NCBI RefSeq assembly: GCF_052857255.1
Contig: NC_135505.1
Span: 141,706,343 to 141,770,342 of the forward strand
From: Amblyomma americanum
Lineage: Eukaryota > Arthropoda > Arachnida > Ixodida > Ixodidae
Direction of reading: 5' to 3'
Length of the DNA stretch: 64,000 nucleotides
Shown here: positions 1-11,149 of the stretch, in pieces
Layout: every line of letters begins with the position of its first letter
How positions within the stretch are numbered: position 1 is the stretch's first letter
Position numbers and translations under genes: made by a program
Notes under the pieces: model-generated
The model's input: only the letters and a program-made list of their open reading frames with translations
Database searches by the model: none
What the model was told of the DNA's origin: nothing

Positions 1-870
1 AGGTTCGTAAGGTTGCGTTTAACCAAAGTCGTGTAGGCAGATTCATAAGGCGAAAATTGTCTTTTGAGAACTAGAAGAATACTTAAAAAACATGTGTCCC
101 GTCAGACAAAAACTTCAGTTCTAAATGAAAGAACCTAGCGGTCTTTTAGGAGGATACATTTTTGTTCTTAGAGCGGGCACTAAAAGATGTTTAAAACCTT
201 GTTGCTATCACTTCCTTGAGTTCTTTAAATTTTTGTGGGTGCAAGTCAGCCTAGTGAGAGTTTTTTAGGAAGCCTTTTAAGTGGCTTGTTGACTGCTGGA
301 CTTCCGTCATCACAACGTGACAATATTTATCAAAACGCTAATATATTTGGCACAATTGTGGATTGTGCATGTTTTGTTAGGTGTGCAGAATATTGTTGAG
401 CTGCACATTGCAGTTCTTTAGCTATCATTGCTCTTGATTACCGGTCATCACGAAGACGTGACATCAGAAACTTGTATGCATCGCATGACCGCTGGTTTCG
501 GGAATCAGGATGTTAAATCATGTCCAGCATTTTTGGTCAAAAATTTTGAACATTAGAATATTGTAAGGAACTGTTTTCGAAATATTGAAAGCAATGGTCC
601 ATTAATGGTGTCTGAACTTGAGCCTTAGATAACACGAATTGTCGCTTCGCAACTGTGAAATCCTCGCACCTATCGATTCACTGTGCCGCATGTAAAGACC
701 GTATTACCCATTTCAGTAACCCTTCTTTGCTAATCACGCAAAGCAAAAGGTGAGAGTGAGGTTGCCGAGGCGTACCATATCTGAATGTCGAGAGCGATCT
801 TGCGTCAGAACATTGGCTAGCAATTCACGCAAAGCACACGACCTTTTTCGGTAAATGATTTTTTTGTAAT
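1..870. other. No gene recognised
   Basis: AT-rich sequence with no open frame of note on either strand, no repeat family I could recognise and no tRNA-like fold. I see nothing to annotate here beyond non-coding DNA. Confidence 0.5.
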
Positions 871-1309
871 CTTAGGCCGCCTTGTTGCAATCCTTTTTTC
901 TTGTTTTGGTTGCAGTGCCCTGTATCTTTCTTTTGTATTTAATTCGGTAGCGTTTAGGTTGTCTGACTAAAAATTTAAATTTCCGGCTTCTCACCACGAA
1001 ATTTGCTGATTGGTCAAGAGGGTTTGACGTCAACAACACCCCGTGACAACCAGTGGCACCAATCATAGGGCACTGCCAAACTTGAAAATCTGCAAAAATT
1101 TGAAATGTCCTGGATAGAGAAAAGAGCGCAGAAATGACAAACGCTTCATCCTCTGGCCCCAAATTTTCTTTTCATTTTCTGATCTAACTAATGGAAAAAA
1201 AATTATGGTGTTTATGACATTTGGAAAGCTGGCTTTAATTAATGCGACGATGTTAAGTGTCCCATTGAGCAGCTCGGGGTCATTGTCGTATGCAGCGAAA
1301 AATGCCCAC

Positions 1310-1440
1310 AGAAGCAAAGTCACGTGCCGCGTAGGCCACGTGACTTTGTGACGTCATCACAACCTGCCCACAGTGGCCGCTGACAACATGCCAATCGGAT
1401 TGCGAGCAAATTTCCCGCCATGGCAGGCGAAAGTTTTATC
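1310..1440 (-). repeat. Interspersed repeat fragment shared with 39.76-39.86 kb
   Basis: A block around gtgacgtcatcacaacctgcccac and the following bases also appears, diverged, at about 39760-39860, where the same 'catcacaacctgcccacc' core occurs. This indicates a dispersed repeat family. No coding motif is visible, so the class is unknown. Confidence 0.4.
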
Positions 1441-1479
1441 TTTTTTTTTATGTGACTTCCTGAAGTAACATCTGAATGG

Positions 1480-1665
1480 TATATGGTGCGACTCGTGCCA
1501 TGAGGAATCGACCATCTGGGGTTCTTTAACGTGCACCGACATCGCACAGTACACGGGCCTCTAGCATTTCGCCTGCATCGAAATGCGACCACCGCGGCCG
1601 GGATCGTACCCGCGTCTTTCGGGTCAGCAGCCGAGTGCCATAACCACTGAGCCACCGCAGCTGCT
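1480..1665 (-). mobile_element. tRNA-derived SINE (Ruka-like), truncated
   Basis: Read on the minus strand, the right end is a tRNA-like head: a box A resembling TGGCTCAGTGGTTATGGC, then a pol III box B-like GGTACGATCCCG. It is followed by the family body (complement of 'gttctttaacgtgcac...'). The same body recurs at 8.0, 16.1, 20.7 and 35.7 kb. The 3' part is cut short or diverged. Ruka was described as a tRNA-derived SINE of ixodid ticks; the family name is given from memory and not checked by alignment. Confidence 0.75.
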
Positions 1666-1732
1666 GAAAGCATATGTTCATCAAAGCGCCAGTCTTCGTG
1701 CTTGAACCTCCGAAAGGTTCAAAATATCTACA

Positions 1733-1913
1733 GGAGACGTGGCGAATGAAACTGGGTGGCATGTAAAATGGTGCTTCCCATGTAGAGGAAAATACGGACG
1801 TTCCATTAAGAATGGACTCCGTATATCAAAACGAGACGGAAAATTCTCAGTGGATGGTGGTTTCTTTGAAACTCATAATGCTTTAAAAGCACTAAGCGAT
1901 CACATGTTCGCAG
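1733..1913 (+). CDS. Possible internal exon, unknown protein
   Basis: An open frame begins after a good acceptor (atatctacag) and ends at a donor-like cag|gtaatg. It encodes about 60 residues including the stretches KWCFPCRGKYGR and VDGGFFETHNALKALSDH, with CxxC-like cysteines. No family is recognised and no partner exon was found on this strand. It could equally be a remnant of a mobile element. It is reported only because its ends look like splice sites and its composition looks protein-like. Confidence 0.2.
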
Positions 1914-1949
1914 GTAATGCGTAGATGCGGTTGCTTTATTGCATTACCG

Positions 1950-2168
1950 TCAGATGACCTCGACGACGATTGACAATCTTTCCAGGACATCGCCAATCAC
2001 TTTCTTCGCCTCTGGTGTGAGGTTTACTAATTTTTGACAGCCCGTATCAAACAGTGGAATTAGTGATCTGTAACCAGTGGCGGCTATGGCCTTGGCAGCC
2101 TTCTTTCTGAGTTCCTTTGAAACAGTCATCGGCGTTGAAGTGTACAGGTGAAAATGTGACGAGTGCCC
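1950..2168 (-). CDS. Possible terminal exon, unknown protein
   Basis: On the minus strand an acceptor with a pyrimidine tract (ttttctttttcag) opens a frame that runs to a stop at 1950. It encodes about 72 residues rich in Lys, Ala and Leu (for example KELRKKAAKAIAATGYRSLI) and reads like helical protein. A second possible exon lies upstream at 2299-2521. No family is recognised. It could be the end of a host gene or of a decayed element. Confidence 0.27.
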   Translation of the reverse strand, partial: GHSSHFHLYTSTPMTVSKELRKKAAKAIAATGYRSLIPLFDTGCQKLVNLTPEAKKVIGDVLERLSIVVEVI

Positions 2169-2298
2169 TGAAAAAGAAAATTGATGTTTTTTTACCAAAC
2201 AATGCTTGCAAGTTGAATTCATGACCGTTGCTCTTTTTAATCGACAATATCAGGTAATGGTGAGGGAAAGGAATACAATCTGCTTTAGATGTTTACTT

Positions 2299-2521
2299 TT
2301 ATAGTTTAGAACAGTATAATACAACACTTTGTTCTTGATCTGGAATTAGCAGGTCTGAAGATCCTTCAGGAAAATTAGAAAAAAAATGGCGAGGGTGTTT
2401 TCTTTTAAATCTCCAACGAAATTTGCTTAAGCTTTGCGAATTCCAGATGATTTCAACACCCAAATAAAATGATCTCATCGCTCTAGAACTGCAAACTTTC
2501 TTCAAAACTTTCTTCACCTGT
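2299..2521 (-). CDS. Possible exon, unknown protein
   Basis: A strong acceptor-like sequence (cactctcacag) on the minus strand precedes an open frame of about 74 codons that ends with a stop at 2299. The protein is basic in its first half (KKVLKKVCSSRAMRSF) and ends near PDQEQSVVLYCSKL. It has its own stop, so it would be an alternative last exon relative to 1950-2168, or part of an unrelated remnant. No homology is recognised. Confidence 0.2.
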
Positions 2522-3225
2522 GAGAGTGAAAACGTAATTTGTATACTAGAATGTTCTGTCTGTCAGCTGCAATATATATGCCAAAATGTGACGTCTTTCA
2601 GTTTGCGCTTTAACAACCATAAGGCCCACAATGCAAGTTTACCCTCCCTTCCCTTATCTAAGCATGTAAATGCTTCGGGTCACTCAATGTACAAATTAAA
2701 AGCCACCATCTCGGAACCTGGGTTTCGATCACACTACGACCGAGAAGTCAGATGATAATTTTTAATTGACAAGTTTAAACCCATCTAGACAGGTATAAAC
2801 CAAAGTGTAGGTAAGCTGAATTGCCTTTCCTAATCGCCCTATTTTTCTGACCAACTTCTTGAGAACTGCGGGGACATGACTGGCATTTTTTTTATTCCCT
2901 ATATAAAAGGCATTATACCTGACGAGACAACACGTATGTATTGTGATTGCATGCTACTGTGAATCACTGCCCTTTCGAGTGGTTTTATTCATTTTATTAG
3001 ATTCGCGCATATCGCAGGTTACGCATTATTATCCAGAATCTAGCTTGGTATCCTGTTCTTTTTTTATTTTCTTGCACCGCTCCCTTTTGGCACGTATGCG
3101 CTCCGAATCATTCTGCACCTCGTTAGTTTGATACCTGCCTATGCTGTCCTGGTATTTTATGTGACCCCCGATATATAAGATTAGTGCCTTTGAGATTGCA
3201 TAATTCCGACTTCATTTTAGCTTGT
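2522..3225. other. No gene recognised
   Basis: AT-rich non-coding sequence. I see no domain-bearing frame, no tRNA-like head and no terminal repeat. Confidence 0.4.
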
Positions 3226-3239
3226 TTTATATTTATTTA

Positions 3240-3989
3240 TTTATCTATTTATTTATTTATCGTACTCCTCAGGGCCAGAGAAATTACAGAGGGGGAGTGG
3301 AAAAACAAGAATAAAATTAGAAAAAAATACAGCAGAGAGACAAAGGTAAATGACACCTGAGTATACAATGCTAGCTATGGCTTTGCGGAACATCTCGTAA
3401 TTATTAAGGTCGCCCAATATCTCCGGGAAGGCCATTGCAGTCGCGCGAGGTACGAGGCAATAATTAATGAGAAAAATATTTGGTATCGCAAGAATCAAAA
3501 CCGACTTTGTGAGGATTATCAGTACAATGGGATACATAAAATGGCTGCGGTATAAGAAGACCGCGCAGTATGGGGTGATGGTACAACTTGTGAAACAAAG
3601 CGGTACGAGAGACTTTTCGACGAAGTGACAGCAATAGAAAAGAAAGACTAGATTTCATTGTATATAGTTATGCTTACAGTGCGGTTGTAGCTAGTGAGAA
3701 TAAAACGCACAGAGTTATTTTGAACCATCTCAAGAACAGTAATATGGCTGTCATAAGTAGGATCCCAGATTGATTTTGCATACTCCAGTTTGGAGCAAAT
3801 TAGTGCTTTATATAGCAAAAGTTTCAAAGAAGAAGGAACGCTGGAAAAATAGCAACCTAAGTAACCTTGCATGCGAATAGCATTATTGATTACATGCTCC
3901 ATACGAACAGACCAGCTTACGTTATCTGTGATGTAAACGCCAAGTATACCGTTTGCATCACTTATTGGTGCAGATAGTGACAACATCAT
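3240..3989 (-). pseudogene. LINE reverse-transcriptase C-terminal fragment (Jockey/CR1-like)
   Basis: The minus-strand translation shows the end of a non-LTR retrotransposon ORF2. 'GILGVYITDNVSWSVRMEHVIN' fits the conserved YLGV.ID..L.W..HI segment after the RT palm. It is followed by LLLYKALICSKLEYA and W(D)P, then YNRTVSIT. The frame then breaks: continuation segments sit in two other frames down to about 3250. A TTTA/ATTT simple repeat at 3228-3260 marks the 3' tail. It is 5'-truncated at about 3990 and dead. Confidence 0.8.
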
Positions 3990-4020
3990 CCTTTAAATTT
4001 GAGAGACTGCCTGCAGCTCA

Positions 4021-4062
4021 GTCTATTCAGACGAAAGCCGGTCCCCGGCCGAAACGTCAAGC
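4021..4062 (+). ncRNA. Hammerhead-ribozyme-like motif (decayed)
   Basis: The sequence contains CAGACGA, then GCCGG-TCC-CCGGC (a perfect 5-bp hairpin), then CGAAACGTC. This matches the hammerhead core layout CUGANGA - stem II - GAAA - stem, except that the U of CUGA is A. Hammerheads of this form are known in Penelope-like elements. Similar layouts are seen at 7511-7545 and, reversed, at 6491-6526. Activity is doubtful given the core change. Confidence 0.4.
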
Positions 4063-4099
4063 GAAGTGCAGCGTTTCTTCTTCACATCTCTTTTCCTTT

Positions 4100-6480
4100 A
4101 CTGATGCTCCAGGTGGGGATCAGTCTTCATCACAATGATCAGTGATTGCACCTCGCCAGATTTTATGGGGACAGGAAAGCAGACACTGCAGTGCAATACT
4201 GCAATGCAAGGCAGCCAGAAAGAAATCGAGTAACTGGGTAACTCTCCTATGCCCCATTAATTAATCACTGCTATAAAGAAAGAAGCTAGGCGAACACATT
4301 GAAAGCACGAAGTCCCCTTGTTCAAAGAAGTCCTGTTGTCGAAACGCCCCCCCCCCCCCCGCCCCTCCACCATTGGTGGCCTGAGGCTATTCTACCGCCC
4401 TTTGCCCATTTTATGCTGCCATGAAATAGTTTGTTGTGGTGCCTATTCTAATGAACAAATTTCCCACTTAACTGATTTGAAGACAGTGAACAGGCTTCCA
4501 AACAAACCTCCCAAAGCTCTATCTAACGCAATCTTACTGCTACAGCTGTCCTAGAAGTACAACTGACTTAGACTCATGTAGGATTCAATGAACACCCGCT
4601 GAAAATTTCGTGCTTCTTCTCACCATGTCATCAGTTTATACAGGCTGCACTTTTAGAAAATTTCGAAATACATTTCTATGCGTATTACCCTTTGCTGCAA
4701 AAGTTTTCCGTCCACCGCGCTGTTCAGATGAGGGACTTCGTGGACAGTTAACTTTTGCAACATCCGCCGCATGTAAGCGCTCTGAGTTGCTCTGAATCAA
4801 ATATAAGTTCCTTGCTTACCATCCAGACAATCGTACATCAACACCCATGTGGAGTAATCCGTGTCTATGACCTGGTAGTAGCTCTTGTCTGCAGCAAAAA
4901 AAAAATATATATATATATATGCAAGGGGAACAAGTAACAAAGAAACACTCCAGACATTTCTCACGTGATGAAAGGAGCATGAAGGATACACTTAACATAT
5001 TGCGCACTGCTCCCAAACTGCGTTACAGGGCAGTGTTTTCTGACCACGCTGTGCGATCTGTCTGAAAGTCCCTGGTGCCTGGTGAGCGCCTGGTGCGTGC
5101 AAAGAGTGCCTGGTGAGGAATATAACGCGGCACTCAGGATGAGCTTGTCTCTCGCCAGGTTGGAGATTGCTGTGGGGCAAATCTTGCCCCGTTCAATAAC
5201 CAACACTTACAAGCTACGAAGCCCTCATACTCAGTACGAACAGCATTAGTTTGCAAGGCTTCTGTCGCACGCTGCATGATGCTGAATAACCAAAACTTCC
5301 GCGTAATTTCGAATGTTTGGTAGGCCTCAATAATATCCTAAGTTTGTCGGAAGCAATCAGTGCAAGCGCGGGAAACATTTTATAAGTCAGATGCTGCAGT
5401 GCGTAGTAAAAGTAGGCCATCAGGATAAACCTCTTAGCACACCTCATCACAGCGCTCCGAAGTTTTCTTTCAGTTACTAATGGGACTATTCTCTTTGAGT
5501 TGCGTCGCTTTCGCTACTCGCAGCCGTTAGATGGCGCTAGATGATTATGTCCGAAAAAAGTGGGCATGAAGGCACCGGTGTCAGCCTCCAACCCAGCGTA
5601 AATTGCTTCTACTATGTGTGTTTTTGCCTCCGTTTCGATGTTTGTTTGCAGCGAAACAAGTCCAAAACCTAATTTATTCCTTCATAAATGTAAATGCGAA
5701 TCATCGGTTACTACAACTTAATCCAGCCAATGCCGGAATTGCGTTCGTCGGTTCAGTCGCCCTAGCACCAATTCAATTCACTTTGTCCAGTTTTTGCTGG
5801 AGGTTTCCTGGATAAAAGCTGCAAGAGCAGCTTGGCTAAGTCCTGGAAACCGCTACAAGGCTATAGCGTATATATAGTCGGATACAACTTAAGTCTCCAG
5901 AGAACCTCCTCCCGCATTCAGGACCGGTGCACAGAATTTCAGCACGACAAAAAAAGTAGTCCGTTGTTAAAACTTTTCTTGTCACCTAAACAAGAAGCTA
6001 ATCACGGGAAAAAAAAGTTATGAGCTCTACAATTTTGATACACGGCTTGTTTAATAAAGTGAAACATTAAAAAGCTGATTTCGTTTACTTTTGTGACTGG
6101 CTAGCCGGGTAATACAGTACGCCGCGGATCGTGACCCAGTGTGAAAATCTGCTGGTTTTTTAAAGTCGTATCCTACTATAGCAAACGTAACAATAAAAAG
6201 CAACCATGAAGACATACGAAACATAATGAAAACTCGTCATATATGCATCAAAGAAGAAGCATAGCGAAGAAAAGAAAGCATAAAAAGCATTTTGCGAACA
6301 ATAGCAACAACGCTTTTATTTTTATGTTCTCCGCAAGAACACTGGCGTAAAAGTTCAACTCCACTTCATGCTCTCATCAGTAAATGAAATGCAGTGACTA
6401 GCAAACTACGTTGGTTCACCGTATTGTGGAAACTCTACAAGGAAAGTGCATTACAAAGTGAGCAAAAGAAAGGTAGCCCA
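4100..6480. other. No gene recognised
   Basis: Non-coding sequence with simple tracts: a C-rich run near 4346-4362 and an (AT)n microsatellite at about 4905-4920. Short frames here lack domain motifs and good splice borders. No mobile-element ends were recognised. Confidence 0.4.
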
Positions 6481-6490
6481 GGGCGCTTAG

Positions 6491-6526
6491 CCAACGTTTC
6501 AAAAAGAGGAATTGGCTTCGTCTGGG
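6491..6526 (-). ncRNA. Hammerhead-like motif copy, degenerate
   Basis: On the minus strand the order is CAGACGAAGCC, a poorly paired stretch, then TTGAAACGTTGGC. It shares both flanks (CAGACGA and GAAAC) and the downstream GTTGGCTAAGC with the motif at 7511-7545, but the stem between them is eroded. It is probably a relic of the same element family. Confidence 0.3.
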
Positions 6527-6976
6527 CAAAGCGCACATCATTGGCAGGGTTTAAAATAGGGCCTTCGTTCCGATGTGTCTGTCTGTCTGTTGTTGCCACG
6601 AAGAAAGAAAAGGAAAGTGCACAGGCCTGCTCACTGGCTCTAGCCAAGCCACAATCGCTACCACGTGCAGATAGGAGGGTTGAAAGATGGGATAGAAAGA
6701 CAGGATAGTAAAGACGCGCTAAAGACAAGGTTGATCCCGGAGGTAGTGCAATACCGGACCAACCGTTGGCGGGAGTGAAGCATCCTTCAAACTATCCGCC
6801 ACATTTCCAAAAATAAGTGCAACTGGACCCGTAACAGATTGAAGAGAAGTTTATTGACCACGGGCCTGGAAGGGACTGGTATCCCTCGAAAAAACATAGG
6901 CACAGAACGGCGAGAAATGTCGCCCAACATAAACAAATGACATGGTTTAGCGGCAATCTATTTATGCAAAATTGCA

Positions 6977-7238
6977 CGTTGGCATGAAATGCACAAACAC
7001 AAAATGCATAAAAGTCCAAAAGAGTTCAAGAGAGGGTCCATACGTGCGGGGTGGGAGAAGCACGCGGGGGCATGCACGCACAACACACCGCACACAATCG
7101 CCGCACACACGTATGTACGTTGGCATGAAATGCACAAATACAAAACGCTTGAAAGTCCAAAAGAGTTCGAAAGAGGGTCCATACGTGCGGGGTGGGGGAA
7201 GCACGCGGGGGCATGCACGCACAACACACCGCACACAA
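6977..7238. repeat. Two-copy direct tandem repeat, 141-bp period
   Basis: The block starting cgttggcatgaaatgcac at 6977 recurs at 7118 with a few substitutions, including the later cacgcgggggcatgcacgca. The second unit stops near 7238. The overlapping open frames on both strands are by-products of this repeat and have no recognisable protein motif. Confidence 0.8.
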
Positions 7239-7510
7239 GGAGCGCACAGCACACTCAGTATGGCAGGAGCTGCACGGTGACGCGTACAGATGCTCTACGG
7301 GGTCCGGACATTCGCAAGCTGACATGAATGGGGAAAGCCCGGTGAGGGGGAGTTGGGTGTGACGTGGGAAGAGTGCTAGGGTGGGTAGCGTGAGCTTTAA
7401 AATCTTCACGCTTCCCGTCTTAATATCCTTGCCACTTCACGCCCTCACTGGGCCTTCTTCCTCGGGGTTAAATCCCTATTTATTCCCCCGCTTCCAGAGA
7501 TCGACGCTTG

Positions 7511-7545
7511 CCCCGACGAAGACAAGTTCTCTTGTCGAAACTCTG
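7511..7545 (+). ncRNA. Hammerhead-like hairpin motif
   Basis: CCGACGAA is followed by GACAAG-TTCT-CTTGTC (a perfect 6-bp stem with a 4-base loop) and then GAAACTCTGGCTAAGC. This is the core order of a hammerhead (CUGANGA, stem II, GAAA) with C for U in the first core block. The downstream GGCTAAGC is shared with the reversed copy at 6.49 kb, pointing to one dispersed family. Confidence 0.4.
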
Positions 7546-8007
7546 GCTAAGCACTTTGAGGGTCCCCCCTCGCTTATTCCCATTGCGTTATTAAGAAACC
7601 CATTTATTTTCCGTCTCTCTACCGAAGAAAGTGTCATACAGGTACGTAGTAACTTTGGTATGAAATTGAAATGCTTCTATTACTAGTAGTTAACTTATGA
7701 GTACCTCTATGGTGACAGATGCTAAAAGCCCTTTCTTTCAGGTAAACAGCGTCGTTTCGGCATATCATGTCGTATCAGAAAAGCTTCGGCCTTCACCTCC
7801 TGCTAGGCAGACGCTGTGATGGAGAGATTGCGCGATATAACGTGGAACATGGTGTCGGTCCTCGCCGAGATGATCGTTCCCTTAGAAATGTCAGTCTTGT
7901 GAGTGGCGGTTGTCGGTGCGCATACCACTTGTTACGAGTTAAATGTCACAGAGGCCATAGTGGGTATGCCTCCACTTCACAGAAGGACTGTATCGTGAAA
8001 AGCAAAT

Positions 8008-8243
8008 GGTTTATGGTTTATAGGGGTTTAACCTCCCAATGGAACAAAGGCTATGAGGAAAGCCGTAGTGAAGGGCTCCGGAAATTTCGACCACCTGGGG
8101 TTCTTTAACGTGCACTGACGTCGCACAGTACACGGGCCTCTGGGATTTCGCCTCCATCGAAATTCGACCGCCGCGGCCGGGATCGAGCCCGCGTCTTTCG
8201 GGTCTGCAGCCGAGCGCCATAGCCACTGAGCCACCGCGGCGGC
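8008..8243 (-). mobile_element. tRNA-derived SINE (Ruka-like), near full length
   Basis: Minus-strand copy. The head at 8180-8243 reads as the complement of GCCGCCGCGGTGGCTCAGTGG, with box A, and then a box B GGGCTCGATCCCGG. The body ends in the complement of the tail 'ggtttatggtttata'. It is the best-preserved copy of this family in the first 10 kb. Confidence 0.85.
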
Positions 8244-8319
8244 CAACAGGCAAATGGATCGTATTGTCGGTTCTCGAGAGTGCGGCGCCTTTGGTAATGT
8301 CAGTGTCGGCACCAAATAG

Positions 8320-8475
8320 AAATGCGTGTCATCATCATCATCATCATCATCAGCCTTACTACACCCACTGCAGGGCAAAGGCCTCTCCCATGTCTCTCCA
8401 ATTAACCCTATCCTTTGCCAGCTGCATCCACCCTTTGCCTGCAAACTTCTTAATCTCATCTACCCACCTAACCTT
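8320..8475 (-). mobile_element. LINE 3' end with (ATC)n tail
   Basis: On the minus strand this encodes the extreme C-terminus of a non-LTR retrotransposon protein: RWVDEIKKFAGKGW, then LAKDRVNWRDMGEAFALQW. It is followed by a stop and a (GAT)n microsatellite (seen as (atc)n at 8326-8352 on the plus strand). The same terminal protein motif occurs at 35.3, 42.3 and 49.2 kb. 5'-truncated. Confidence 0.8.
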
Positions 8476-8499
8476 GCGTGAAATGCGTGTACTGGGGCA

Positions 8500-10195
8500 G
8501 TAATGGGTGCAGTGCCTGTACAGAATCTTGGCTCGTACTCGGGCATGAACCATAACTGGCATGCAGATCATGGTGCATGTCCTGGCGTAAACGTGGAGCT
8601 CTTAAAACCGGGTGCAAGTCATGAAAAAAGGCGGCTTTTCCCCGCACGAGCACACCCTTCCAGCCAATGGCGTCGGCCGATTCTCATGAAGCTACTAGCG
8701 GGAGTAGCGTGACAATACAGGGAATGGCTTGACGTTGCAAAAAGGGACTATCCTCGATAATGCATGGAGGGGACAACCCCATTTCTTCGACGCCCTGCAT
8801 TGTCAAGCTTGCAGGTTTTGGGAATCGGCTACACCATTGGGTGTAAAGGGTTACTGGTACGTGGATAAGCTTCTTTTTTTCTTGGCTTGCACCTGACTAG
8901 TGATGTCAGTCAGGTAGAACCGTTGGGAGTGGGTACGTTAGCTGATACGGGCTGCGTGAATAAAGGTGTACTTGGTTCTCCGCCGGCCGACATTGTTGTT
9001 TCGGGTCTTCTCGAAAACGTGCTACCTTCGGGAATGTCATTCAAGTAGCTGAAGGTTGGCAGTGGACACTGCAGCAGTAGTGGATGCGCCGAAACTCGCG
9101 CTGTCGTCTCTCTGTGTTGGGCAGTGTCGGACATTTTCTGCGTCGAAAGCTGCTGTATTAACGCTAAGTAAGAGTGCCGTTGGGCGTGACGGATTCCTTT
9201 TGGAAACATGACGTAAGTTGATTGGTCTTGTGTGCCTGTGTGTGTGAGCGCATCTGAGTGGCCAGTATGCTCGCATTTTACGAGCCTCTCTGTACCAACC
9301 TCAGACTATACGGCTTGCAATGACCGCCAAAAACTTTTTGAACTCACCAGGCTGCAGTTTATCGGAGGTATACCGAAAGCGATCGCGTTCGAATCTGCCG
9401 CTATTGGGGTCCCGACGCTGCACGTAGCCAAAGCTGCGGAAGAATTACCGAGTATTACGGCAAATCCCAATAATGTAATTAAAATAGCAATAAATGAGAG
9501 TATTCGAGTTATTAGCAAAAAAGAAAAATGAAAAGCCGGCATTTCATGGATGAAAAGGAAAATTGAGAAAGTTCTTAGAAAACGGCAATGGCATTACAAG
9601 CAACGTCATGTAATTAACCATGATCCTTACGAATTCCAGGAAATGGGAATCACGTCAGTTTCTCAGATAAGAAAAAAAAATTGAATAGCACTCCTGATAT
9701 GTTCGAAATTTTGTCAGGAACGCAAAAAAGACTTCGGGGATTGAACACGTCTCAACAGACAATTGTTAAAACGGACAGATATTAGCAGAATTTCGGGAAC
9801 AGGAAAGAGTGAACGAGTTGAACCGTTACTTCATTACCATCGGTCTTCTTCTAGCAGCAGAGTTACCTCAGGTTTCTGGTGGTCCCTGAATTTTGTTACC
9901 CCGCTATCCCTGAATTCTGTCAGTTTTAATCAACGCATTTGTTTCGGAAGAAATGCTTGCTAAATTTCAAATACGTAATGAGACAAGCAGCTGTTTCTGA
10001 TGCAGTGAGAACAGAATAATATAGGAATATTACATACATTACGGAAAACGTTTATTTGACCCGGGAATATTATAGATGAGACACGGTTAATTTCAGATTA
10101 GTTTCAGACGTACCTTTGCTTGCAGGGAATGTCCCCCGGCAAAAGCAAGAGATTAGTTAGGTGCTTATCTTCCTGACTACGTCTACTGGTACCTA
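8500..10195. other. No gene recognised
   Basis: Several open frames of 60-100 codons exist, including one at 9232-9531 on the plus strand. None has a recognisable domain or a matching pair of splice sites. The 3' half (after about 9700) may belong to the degraded LINE that follows, but I cannot show it. Confidence 0.35.
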
Positions 10196-10199
10196 AACA

Positions 10200-10880
10200 C
10201 GTTGCAGCCAATCCACGGACATACATTTTCCATCAGTCACTTCATTCAGGTATCATACCCCAAGACTGGAAAGTTGGAGAGATTATCCCAGTTCATAAGA
10301 AAGGGCCCTCCATCATCAAGTAAGAACTATTGTCCAGTTTCACTCACTAGCGTTCCCTCTAAACTAATGAAGCATGTTATTTACTCACACATGATTAAAT
10401 TTTTAGCCTGTCAAATTCTTTCAACCTAACCAACATGGATTCTTAAAAAAACATTTCTTGTTCAACTCTGCTAGCTCTACTGCTAATGATATTAGTTCGA
10501 GTATGGATACTAATATACTTGTGAATGCAATTTTCTATACTTCGAAAAAGCATTCGATAAAGTAGCCCATAAAAGTCACTGACACAAACTCTCACGCTTG
10601 AACTCCTTTGTATTCATTTGGATAAAAAAAAATTGACTAACCACCAGCAATTCGTATTCGCTAACAACCACACGTCTTCAATGTCTTCTGTGATCTCTGG
10701 TGTACCACAAGGTACAGTTCAAGGTCCACTGCTATTTTCTATCATCACTGTTCGGATGTACGCTGACGACTGCGTCATCTACCGGGGTGTCACTAAGAAC
10801 ACTCACTCATTCTACCTGCAGAATAAGCTAGCACTCGTTGAAAATTGGTGGCGGAGGAAGCACACCATTTTTTTCTAGAT
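10200..10880 (+). pseudogene. LINE reverse-transcriptase fragment (Jockey/CR1-like), degenerate
   Basis: A first frame contains PPSSSKNYCPVSLTSVPSKLMKH, the NYRPISL.SV..K..E motif of RT. After a frame break, a second frame gives VISGVPQGTVQGPLLF and MYADDCVIYRGV, the VPQGSVLGP and YADD catalytic blocks, joined by a deletion that removes the usual linker. Multiple frame changes and internal stops show that it is dead. Confidence 0.85.
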
Positions 10881-11149
10881 ATTTTATCTTAGAATATGAT
10901 ACCTTTTTGTTCACTACTGTATGTAAGAACCTCAGTTCTCGTAGCCTACCCGTAAGCTCGTTAGGGTTTAGCAAAAAAATTTTCCCTCAGTTTCAAAGGC
11001 TTTGGAGTGGTGGCGATAAACAGCGTTTCCGGAGGGCCCGAAAACGAATACAGTATGCTGTGTTTTTTTTTTTTTGCAGCGAAGAGCTTCACTACGCTAC
11101 GCAAAGCAGCTGTTACCGCGAGACTGTTAGAGACTGTTAAGAGAGCCGT

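Noticed and set aside
6977..7238. CRISPR-like array
   Set aside because: Only two adjacent long units with no spacers, in a eukaryotic genome.
6972..7409. Repeat-bearing frames with Cys- and His-rich protein
   Set aside because: Both strands are open because of a 141-bp tandem repeat; no independent support for coding.
8028..8459. 143-codon minus-strand frame with a poly-Asp run
   Set aside because: It is a readthrough of a SINE, an (ATC)n microsatellite and a LINE tail; the Asp run is the microsatellite.
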